From JANXQG01 sp037147235 (lineage in GTDB: Bacteria > Planctomycetota > Planctomycetia > Pirellulales > Thermoguttaceae): a stretch of DNA of 8,499 bases. The stretch lies in the NCBI GenBank assembly GCA_037147235.1, contig JBAWVO010000283.1, forward strand, positions 1-8,499, given 5' to 3'. The position numbers and the translations under genes are program-made. Within the stretch, counting starts at the first letter, position 1. Every line of letters begins with the position of its first letter. Shown piece by piece: positions 1 to 5,126 of the stretch. The notes under the pieces are model-generated. The model did no database searches. It saw nothing but the letters and a program-made list of their open reading frames with translations, and was not told the origin of the DNA.

Positions 1-267
1 CCCCTTTCCCCTGCGCGGCGGCGCGACAAACATCATTGCGGTCAGCGCGGGAATGCTTATGGCCAGAAGGCAGCGCACGGTCGCAAACCGCCCACTGGAA
101 AATGCTGATGCCAAGCCCGTCAAAGCACCGAGCAAGAGCCCGGAGCCTATCGAAAACACAAAGATAGGATACGCCGTAGGTACATCTCGAAACAGAACAG
201 CCATGCAGGCACCGACTAGGGCACCCAGCGAGGCAAAACCGAAGACACACTTTGTTGTACGTTTCAT
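1..267 (-). CDS. Small integral membrane protein, unknown function (3' end outside window)
   Basis: The minus-strand frame is open from an ATG at 267 to the left edge, giving 89 residues with no stop. The translation begins with a basic segment (MKRTTK) followed by three hydrophobic stretches at about residues 7-27, 33-56 and 63-81. The stretches contain small-residue patterns (GALVGA, GSGLLLGALTG) typical of packed transmembrane helices, and a basic loop (PPRRGKG) follows. I recognise no family. The start at 267 has an AGGA nine bases upstream. The same frame stays open to another ATG at 387, which would add 40 poorly hydrophobic residues, so the true start is uncertain. The overlapping plus-strand frame (53-349) has a random-looking composition and I take it as a shadow. 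The gene is divergent from the sugar nucleotidyltransferase at 527. Confidence 0.55.
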   Translation of the reverse strand, partial: MKRTTKCVFGFASLGALVGACMAVLFRDVPTAYPIFVFSIGSGLLLGALTGLASAFSSGRFATVRCLLAISIPALTAMMFVAPPRRGKG

Positions 268-407
268 GGCCGTGGGTCCTGCTAGCGAAGCTCTTGCGGA
301 CACCGTGCCCGCAAAACCGGAAGCCTTACCCATCTTCACAAATGGATGATGCATCATCGGAACCGGGATCATTAAAAGGATAGCCATTCAAAGCGTCTTT
401 GGCAACA

Positions 408-467
408 CCGGCCAAAGGATGTCCGGCCAAAGGATGTCCCGCTTCCTGTTGTCCCGCTTCCAATTGA
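408..467. repeat. Four-unit 15-bp tandem repeat in the divergent intergenic region
   Basis: Two identical 15-bp units (CCGGCCAAAGGATGT) at 408-422 and 423-437 are followed by two related units, CCCGCTTCCTGTTGT at 438-452 and CCCGCTTCCAATTGA at 453-467, all in the same 15-base register. Since 15 bp is five codons, a minus-strand frame crossing it reads as a pentapeptide repeat of the type EAGHP/LAGHP. That frame runs only from 508 to 326 and covers the ribosome binding site of the next gene, so I do not call it coding. The last unit runs into an exact TTGACA at 464-469. No convincing -10 follows at 16-18 bp, so I do not call a promoter. Confidence 0.8.
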
Positions 468-526
468 CATCCGCCCCACAATCCGCCAAACTCAACACAT
501 AGGAACACATTTTCGGAGGATATTAG

Positions 527-1807
527 ATGCGGCTGATATTGATTGATCGTCCCACACCCCAGCGGCGGAACTTTTATCCCTTGGCCCTTTCCCGGCCGAT
601 ATGGGAACTGCGCTGCGGCATGACGTCGCTCGGAGAAAAGCTCTTCGATCGCGTCCGCCCGGCAGAAGTTGCCTGCTTCTTACCCCCCTACCTAGCCGGA
701 GTCTGGCGGCCAGGCTGGCCCGTCAACGACATCAAAAGCCTCTCTGGCGCGGATCTTCTGGTGGTCGATGCCCGCGTCAAGGCCGCCAGTCTGCCAAAAC
801 TCGATGAAGGCCCGAGTCGCGTATTTCTCGATGCCGATGGCGAGGTCCTTGCCGCACGGATCGTCCGCGAAGACCTAGCGAAATTCGGCGCGGATTCCAT
901 CGACGCACTGTTGCTCTGGGCCAAGCAGAATCTCCCCCCGGCGGATACCAAGCTTCCGACATGGAACTATATCTGGGACTTGATTCTGGCTAACCCGGCA
1001 CAACTGACCGAAGATTTCCAAACGGCCGGACGTAGCGGCATTGACACCGAAGCCAAAGTGGAAGAGCCTAGTGCCATCCGCGGCAGCCGGAATGACATTT
1101 TTGTTGGCCGTGGCGCAAAGATTCATCCCATGGTCGTCCTCGATGCCGAGCGGGGACCAATCTTTATCGACGTTGGTGCGGAAATACATCCCTTTAGCCG
1201 CATTGAAGGGCCCTGTTACATCGGCCGCAATTCGATCTTATTGGGTGCCAAGTGCCGCGAAGGGAACTCGATCGGCCCGATGTGCCGCATTGGCGGCGAG
1301 GTGGAAGAGTCGATCATCCAGGGCTATTCCAACAAGTACCACGATGGATTTCTCGGCCACGCCTATGTCGGCCAGTGGGTCAATCTCGGTGCCCTCACGA
1401 CCAACAGTGATCTCAAAAATGACTACTCGGACGTCAAAATCACCCTCGACGGCCGCACGCAGCTTCCGACCGGTTCAACCAAGGTCGGGGCGTTAATCGG
1501 CGATCATACCAAAACTTCAATTGGCACATTATTGAACACCGGCACCTACGTTGGGGCAATGACCCTGCTTGTGACGAACGGGAAATTGCTGCCCAAATTC
1601 ATTCCCTCGTTCGCATGGTATCTCAACGACACGATCAGCCAGGGCACCGGCAAGGCACCGCTTTACGCCACCGCCCGCACGGCGATGGAGCGGAGAAAAT
1701 GTCCTTGGACCGAAGCCGACGAGGCGATGTGGAACGCCGTTTATGAAATCACCGCGGAAGAACGGGAAAATGCGATCGAACGAAGCATGCGGAGAATTGG
1801 GAAATGA
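527..1807 (+). CDS. GlmU-like sugar nucleotidyltransferase / left-handed beta-helix acyltransferase
   Basis: This 426-residue protein is probably a cytoplasmic enzyme of nucleotide-sugar (UDP-GlcNAc-type) synthesis. It resembles the alternative bacterial GlmU group (Pfam NTP_transf_4 style N-terminus, TIGR03991-like architecture) rather than E. coli-type GlmU. The N-terminus lacks the classical LxAGxGTRM loop and instead has the YPLALSRPIWELRCG signature (residues 17-31). Residues about 190-350 are hexapeptide repeats of a left-handed beta helix. The strongly conserved stretch ESIIQGYSNKYHDGFLGH (261-278) continues into VNLGALTTNSDLKNDY (285-300), and KFIPSFAWY is at 357-365. His278 lies about where GlmU has its acetyltransfer histidine, by my by-eye alignment. 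A helical tail (about 383-425) ends the protein. The start is firm: GGAGGA at 515-520 sits six bases before ATG 527. The gene converges on the ABC permease at 1818 with only 10 bp between, too short for a separate terminator. The actual sugar substrate cannot be read from the sequence. Confidence 0.88.
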   Translation: MRLILIDRPTPQRRNFYPLALSRPIWELRCGMTSLGEKLFDRVRPAEVACFLPPYLAGVWRPGWPVNDIKSLSGADLLVVDARVKAASLPKLDEGPSRVFLDADGEVLAARIVREDLAKFGADSIDALLLWAKQNLPPADTKLPTWNYIWDLILANPAQLTEDFQTAGRSGIDTEAKVEEPSAIRGSRNDIFVGRGAKIHPMVVLDAERGPIFIDVGAEIHPFSRIEGPCYIGRNSILLGAKCREGNSIGPMCRIGGEVEESIIQGYSNKYHDGFLGHAYVGQWVNLGALTTNSDLKNDYSDVKITLDGRTQLPTGSTKVGALIGDHTKTSIGTLLNTGTYVGAMTLLVTNGKLLPKFIPSFAWYLNDTISQGTGKAPLYATARTAMERRKCPWTEADEAMWNAVYEITAEERENAIERSMRRIGK

Positions 1808-1817
1808 ATGAAGAAAT

Positions 1818-2657
1818 TCAACTACTTGCACTGCGATAATTGGCCAGTGCCAACTGAAACATCCAGCGCGCTGCGGCCACGCTGGCGGCGGCAGCTAGAA
1901 TCGTGAACCCGGCGAGTGGCCAGTTCTGCTTTTCCAGCGGCCAGACAAGCATCCGAGCGGGGATGTTCACCACAACCAGCACGGGAATGATGAACGTGAA
2001 AAACGACCGTAGCGGATGGCCAAACGGCCCGGTGTAAATCTCCATCGGGTAACGTGAAAAGGTCGTGATGTAGAACCAGAAATCGTAGAGCGTCTGGTTG
2101 CGACCCATCCATACCGTCGACGACGCCAGGGCGATCATTAGGCTATAGTATATCGCCACGCCGCAAATTACGTAGGTCACATAAAGCACGACCTGTAGGA
2201 CTCCGGGCACGTAGGCCAGATGCCCGAGCGAATATCCCAGCAGCACCAGGCCCAAGACGAGATTGGAAAGCGATGACCACTCCACGCGACGAAGCGAGAC
2301 CAGAAACTGCGTGTCGATCGGCTTGAGGAGGATGAAGTCCAGTCCGCCGGTACGGATCAGGTCGGTCAATTCATCGACGTTCGTCATGAAAAACGCTTGC
2401 AGCAGGGCGTTGATTACCATGCTGGTGGCGAAGAACGCAAAAAATTCGTAACGTCCCCAACCGGGGTTTTCGCCAGTGTTGGCGCCGATGAAGTCCGTGT
2501 AGTGGAAAACCAACAAGTAGAAGGCCAGATTCAAGAGCATCCAGGCCATCGAGGTAATCGATTCGATGATGAAGTTGCCGCGGAACGTCATGTCGCGGAC
2601 CAAGCTGTTCCGGGCGAACGTGAGAAAGACGCGGAAATAGGCGGCCGTTGTGCCCAT
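1818..2657 (-). CDS. ABC-2 family exporter permease, second subunit
   Basis: A 279-residue membrane protein of the ABC-2 permease group often labelled DUF990/ABC2_membrane_6 (PF06182). A short cytoplasmic N-terminus (MGTTAAYFRVFLTFARNSLV) is followed by about six hydrophobic segments near residues 32-53, 72-92, 132-150, 152-178, 213-234 and 247-265. Recognisable conserved stretches are LIRTGGLDFILLKPID (100-115) and SRYPMEIYTGPFGHPLRSFF (201-220), the latter leading into FTFIIPVLVVVNIPA. It should pair with the first permease (2663-3469) to form the membrane channel. Its ATG at 2657 lies five bases after the stop of that gene, so the two are almost certainly co-translated. The same frame remains open upstream through the whole of permease 1, but that part does not look like protein, so I start at 2657. 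The 3' end converges on the sugar nucleotidyltransferase gene. Confidence 0.88.
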   Translation of the reverse strand: MGTTAAYFRVFLTFARNSLVRDMTFRGNFIIESITSMAWMLLNLAFYLLVFHYTDFIGANTGENPGWGRYEFFAFFATSMVINALLQAFFMTNVDELTDLIRTGGLDFILLKPIDTQFLVSLRRVEWSSLSNLVLGLVLLGYSLGHLAYVPGVLQVVLYVTYVICGVAIYYSLMIALASSTVWMGRNQTLYDFWFYITTFSRYPMEIYTGPFGHPLRSFFTFIIPVLVVVNIPARMLVWPLEKQNWPLAGFTILAAAASVAAARWMFQLALANYRSASS

Positions 2658-2662
2658 GCAAA

Positions 2663-3469
2663 TCAACCCCCATAGGCGCTGTAGCGGCGCACGCCATAGA
2701 AGAACATCGTCCTGGCCGAGAGATAAAAGAATACGACCCAGAATGCCTCGACCGCCAGTCCCCAGGCCAGAGCCGCACCGGTAACCTTCTGCAAAAAAAC
2801 GGCTGCCGGGAAATAGGCCAGGTATTGTAGTGGAATGATCTTCATCACCGTCGGCCAATAGGAAGGCATCATGTCTAATGGGAACATCTGGCCGGAGAAG
2901 AAGAAGCTTACCAGCATGTAGACGAACAAGAGCGAGCTGACCTCCAGAAACCAAAAGCCGATCATGCCCAGCGTCGCCTCCAGGAAAAACCCGAGCAGGA
3001 ACGACATCAACAGCGACGCGATAAAGGCCAACAGGGTCCACGGATCCGGCCAGCCGCTGAAGTATTCGCGGCAGATCCAGAAGACTAAAGCGAACGGCCC
3101 CGTTGCCACGGCGTAATAGACCAGCTTGTGGGCCATCCGGCTCATCAGCACAAAACTCAACATGTTGACCGGCTGCAAAAGATATTTTTTGATTGTGCCG
3201 TCGCGAATATCCCGTGCAATGCTGGAGGCCAGGCCCGGCATACTGGAAAACGCCCGACTGACCATGGTCAACAGGTAGTAAGCGATCAGGTCGTGATATT
3301 TGTAGCCGGCGATCGCGCTCGTTCCGCTGGTCATGCCACGGAAAATGGCGTCCCAAAGAAAGATCTGCGTCATGATCGGCAGAAATCGCATCAGCGTGCC
3401 CAGCGCAAAATCGACGCGATAAGCAAGTCGCTCGACGATGCTGATTCGGAGAATGGTGAAGTAGAGCAT
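2663..3469 (-). CDS. ABC-2 family exporter permease, first subunit
   Basis: A 268-residue polytopic inner-membrane protein, the first of two non-identical ABC-2 permeases (PF06182-like) in this operon. The N-terminal segment with VERLAYRVDFALGTLMRFLP is typical of the family. The cytoplasmic motif SIARDIRDGTIKKYLLQP (83-100) matches the position of GGLDFILLKPID in the partner permease and probably forms the coupling contact with the ATPase. Hydrophobic segments lie near residues 22-40, 58-75, 112-132, 143-165, 170-192 and 232-255. IIPLQYLAYFPAAVFL (211-226) and a C-terminal GVRRYSAYGG are also family-like. No Shine-Dalgarno sequence precedes ATG 3469 (the upstream bases are C-rich on the coding strand), and no other in-frame start lies just upstream. 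The 174-bp gap to the ATPase gene is filled by an inverted repeat array, unusual inside an operon. Confidence 0.88.
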   Translation of the reverse strand: MLYFTILRISIVERLAYRVDFALGTLMRFLPIMTQIFLWDAIFRGMTSGTSAIAGYKYHDLIAYYLLTMVSRAFSSMPGLASSIARDIRDGTIKKYLLQPVNMLSFVLMSRMAHKLVYYAVATGPFALVFWICREYFSGWPDPWTLLAFIASLLMSFLLGFFLEATLGMIGFWFLEVSSLLFVYMLVSFFFSGQMFPLDMMPSYWPTVMKIIPLQYLAYFPAAVFLQKVTGAALAWGLAVEAFWVVFFYLSARTMFFYGVRRYSAYGG

Positions 3470-3486
3470 GGGGTGGAGACTGGGGG

Positions 3487-3641
3487 AATGTTTTAATGTT
3501 CAATGTTTTAATGTTCAATGTTTTAATGTTCAATGTTTTAATGTTCAATGAAGCGAAGCCCAGGAATTGAGCCTTAAACCTTAAACCTTGAACCTTGAAC
3601 CTTGAACATTGAACATTAAAACCTTGAACATTAAAACATTC
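3487..3641. repeat. Inverted array of 7/8-bp units between ABC ATPase and permease genes
   Basis: The left half (3487-3546) is four perfect copies of the 15-mer AATGTTTTAATGTTC plus a partial fifth. The right half, after a non-repetitive core (about 3551-3571), starts with six 7-bp units (CCTTAAA twice, CCTTGAA three times, CATTGAA) at 3572-3613. It then alternates 8- and 7-bp units (CATTAAAA, CCTTGAA, CATTAAAA, CATTC) to 3641. The 15-mer is the reverse complement of one 7-bp plus one 8-bp unit, so both halves come from the same motif in opposite orientation. Bases 3607-3640 are complementary to 3487-3520 with one mismatch over 34 bases, and two other registers in the left half pair equally well. 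The transcript could therefore form a very long hairpin. Translated frames (LNIKT, FKVQG repeats) are by-products. Confidence 0.9.
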
Positions 3642-3643
3642 TT

Positions 3644-4639
3644 TCATTTCCCTCCCTCCTCCTTGTTGTCCTTGAACACTTTCGCAATAATCTCTTCCAG
3701 CGGCGGGTCTTCGACGCTGATATCTTCGATGGCATATCGGGAAAGAATGGAGGAGAGAACCCCGGTCACTTTACTTCGCTCGATCCGCAATTTCGCCCGG
3801 GGCGGCTCGATCAGCAGCACCTCGCCGTAGCGGCTCAAGTCATTGGGCATCTGGCCGTCGGCAACCAACAGCGAGATGACCTTCTGTCCGCCGAATTGAT
3901 CGAGAATGCCTTCCAGCGAGCCATCGTAGATGATCTGCCCATGGGCGATGATCACCACGCGGCGGCAGAGAGCCATGACGTCTTTCATGTAGTGGCTTGT
4001 CAGCAGGATGGTGACCTTCCGCTCCTGCTGGTACTGCTTCAAAAAAGTCTGAATGTTGTGCTGAGCGACCACATCCAGGCCGATCGTCGGCTCGTCGAGA
4101 AAAAGAACCTCCGGACGGTGGAGCAGGGCAGCGATGAGTTCCATTTTCATCCGCTCGCCGAGTGATAGTTCGCGAACCGGTCGCCCCAGCAAGTGCTGTA
4201 CGTCAAGCACCTCGGCCAGACTGTCACGGGTTTTTTGGAACTGCCGCGGCTCGATGCGATAAATGTGCTGATGCAGTCGGAACGATTCGGCGGCCGGCAG
4301 ATCCCACCAGAGTTGGTTTTTTTGGCCCATCACGAGGGCAAAACGGCGACGGTAGGCGTTTTCGCGCTTCCACGGCACATAGCCCATGACGGATGCCGTG
4401 CCGCTGGTAGGGGTGAGAACTCCGGAGAGCAACTTGAGCGTAGTCGTCTTGCCCGCCCCGTTAGGCCCTAGAAAGGCGACGAACTCGCCCGCCTCGACCG
4501 TGAGATCAATGCCACGGACGGCCTCGATGGTTTTGGAGTCGCGATGAAACAGCCCGCGAATCGACGCACCGAGTCCCTCCTTCTTCTGGAAGACGCGGTA
4601 CGATTTGGACAGCTTGGCGATTTCGACGATAATAGGCAT
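3644..4639 (-). CDS. ABC-2 exporter ATP-binding protein
   Basis: A cytoplasmic ATPase that should power the exporter formed with the two downstream permeases. From ATG 4639 it has 331 residues, longer than a minimal nucleotide-binding domain because of a C-terminal regulatory extension (about residue 235 onward). Every ABC motif is intact (numbered from a TTG four codons upstream of the chosen ATG; subtract 4): Walker A GPNGAGKTT (62-70), Q-loop region GQKNQLWWDLP (109-119), signature LSLGE (162-166), Walker B VLFLDEPT (182-189) and switch His220 in LLTSHYMKD. The sequence is of the NatA/DrrA-like group found with PF06182 permeases. A related cyanobacterial trio has, from memory, been linked to methyl viologen export, but the substrate here is unknown. 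Neither ATG 4639 nor TTG 4651 has a clear ribosome binding site. A MITE-like element begins only 18 bp upstream of the ATG and may have displaced the native leader. Confidence 0.92.
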   Translation of the reverse strand: MPIIVEIAKLSKSYRVFQKKEGLGASIRGLFHRDSKTIEAVRGIDLTVEAGEFVAFLGPNGAGKTTTLKLLSGVLTPTSGTASVMGYVPWKRENAYRRRFALVMGQKNQLWWDLPAAESFRLHQHIYRIEPRQFQKTRDSLAEVLDVQHLLGRPVRELSLGERMKMELIAALLHRPEVLFLDEPTIGLDVVAQHNIQTFLKQYQQERKVTILLTSHYMKDVMALCRRVVIIAHGQIIYDGSLEGILDQFGGQKVISLLVADGQMPNDLSRYGEVLLIEPPRAKLRIERSKVTGVLSSILSRYAIEDISVEDPPLEEIIAKVFKDNKEEGGK

Positions 4640-4649
4640 GGCGATCGCC

Positions 4650-4657
4650 AAACATTG
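4650..4657. repeat. Target-site duplication, left copy
   Basis: AAACATTG lies directly outside the left terminal inverted repeat of the element at 4658-4840. The identical 8-mer lies directly outside the right terminus. The match stops exactly at eight bases on both sides, as expected for a transposition scar. Confidence 0.8.
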
Positions 4658-4840
4658 CGACCTGTACGATTGATTTTGGGCATGCCCATAACTACCGAGG
4701 AAAACACCGGTCTACTGTACTCGACACGCTTTTCGGTGACTTCTGCGGGACCGACTGCCAAAACACGGAACCATAAGCTACCAAACGAGTTGCGATTCTA
4801 GGTTGGACGAACAGACCAACAAAACCAATCGTACAGGTCG
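4658..4840. mobile_element. 183-bp MITE-like non-autonomous transposable element
   Basis: The ends are inverted repeats. Bases 4658-4678 begin CGACCTGTACGATTG, and the reverse complement of 4820-4840 reads the same with one mismatch in 21 (A versus G at the sixteenth base). Both ends are flanked by the same 8-bp sequence AAACATTG (4650-4657 and 4841-4848). No transposase frame fits inside, so it would depend on a transposase elsewhere. Inside are a 10-bp palindrome GGGCATGCCC (4678-4687) and an imperfect direct repeat, CCATAACTACC near 4686 and CCATAAGCTACC near 4771. An 8-bp duplication fits several IS families; I cannot assign one from the termini. The element sits 18 bp upstream of the ABC ATPase ATG, between that gene and its likely promoter. 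Confidence 0.78.
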
Positions 4841-4848
4841 AAACATTG
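4841..4848. repeat. Target-site duplication, right copy
   Basis: The second copy of AAACATTG abuts the right terminal inverted repeat of the 183-bp element. Deleting the element and one copy restores a continuous sequence upstream of the ABC operon. Confidence 0.8.
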
Positions 4849-4894
4849 TAGTAATGGTCATGGGCAACTCCTTTCCCATTCTGAGACGCCACCC

Positions 4895-4900
4895 ATTATA
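4895..4900 (-). promoter_or_regulatory. Possible -10 box upstream of the ABC operon
   Basis: On the minus strand 4900-4895 reads TATAAT, an exact sigma70-type -10, within an AT-rich stretch (4895-4907). The region 17 bp upstream has no good -35 (ACAGAC). Downstream, the minus strand carries AAAGGAG (4874-4868) six bases before an ATG at 4861, showing that this side once led into a translated leader or gene. With the 183-bp element between, this box lies about 255 bp from the ABC ATPase start. It is a single-motif call and could be chance. Confidence 0.3.
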
Positions 4901-4982
4901 TTTTATGCGATCCAATCGTCTGTGTCGACGCCGTCCGTTTCTCCATTCCGTCTCCCCATCGTTTTTGAGGCATCCCCTAGCC

Positions 4983-5006
4983 GGGTGGGTGTGGGGTGGG
5001 GTGGGG
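4983..5006 (+). other. G-run tract with G-quadruplex potential
   Basis: Five runs of three or four G (4983-4985, 4987-4989, 4993-4996, 4998-5001, 5003-5006) are separated by loops of one to three bases on the plus strand. This satisfies the usual G3+N1-7 quadruplex pattern with one run to spare. It lies about 50 bp upstream of the plus-strand terminator hairpin. No function can be read from the sequence alone. Confidence 0.6.
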
Positions 5007-5053
5007 AAGTTCGCTTCTCAACCCGCTTGGTTCATGGGTCATCCCACGGTTGT

Positions 5054-5097
5054 CGCCCTTCGCAGGTTCGTGTTTCGCCTGCGAAGGGCGTTTTTTT
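5054..5097 (+). terminator. Strong intrinsic (rho-independent) terminator on the plus strand
   Basis: A perfect 13-bp stem (CGCCCTTCGCAGG at 5054-5066, its complement at 5078-5090) closes an 11-base loop and is followed at once by seven T (5091-5097). This is a textbook intrinsic terminator in the plus direction. No plus-strand gene is recognisable between it and the ABC ATPase start, so it may end an unannotated small RNA. On the minus strand, downstream of the HD-GYP gene (stop at 5127), the same hairpin has no following U-tract and would be at best a weak stop. A second small hairpin (GCCTTG-ATTC-CAAGGC, 5100-5115) lies beside it. Confidence 0.85.
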
Positions 5098-5126
5098 GGG
5101 CCTTGATTCCAAGGCACCCGTTACCG

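Noticed and set aside
53..349. Plus-strand frame of 98 codons at the left edge.
   Set aside because: Its composition looks random, while the minus strand over the same bases encodes a clear three-segment membrane protein.
464..492. Exact TTGACA upstream of the sugar nucleotidyltransferase gene as a -35 box.
   Set aside because: No acceptable -10 hexamer lies 16-18 bp downstream (CAAACT is poor), so a promoter call would rest on one hexamer.
326..508. Minus-strand frame of 60 codons reading a pentapeptide repeat (EAGHP/LAGHP).
   Set aside because: The repeat comes from a 15-bp DNA tandem repeat. The frame covers the Shine-Dalgarno region of the gene at 527 and has no family resemblance.
2658..3647. 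A minus-strand frame that stays open for about 330 codons upstream of permease 2, across permease 1 and the repeat array, giving an apparent 609-residue protein.
   Set aside because: The extra part is the out-of-frame shadow of permease 1 plus translated repeats. Permease 1 in its own frame has clear family motifs and membrane segments, and permease 2 starts well at 2657.
4640..4649. GGCGATCGCC, identical to the cyanobacterial HIP1 palindrome; GCGATCGC also occurs near 3309.
   Set aside because: Two copies in 8.5 kb of GC-rich DNA are far below the density of HIP1-bearing genomes, and other features do not suggest a cyanobacterium.
4778..4861. A 27-codon minus-strand frame behind a good ribosome binding site upstream of the ABC operon.
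   Set aside because: It ends inside the inserted element, so its present sequence is an accident of insertion. It is kept only as a clue to the pre-insertion leader.
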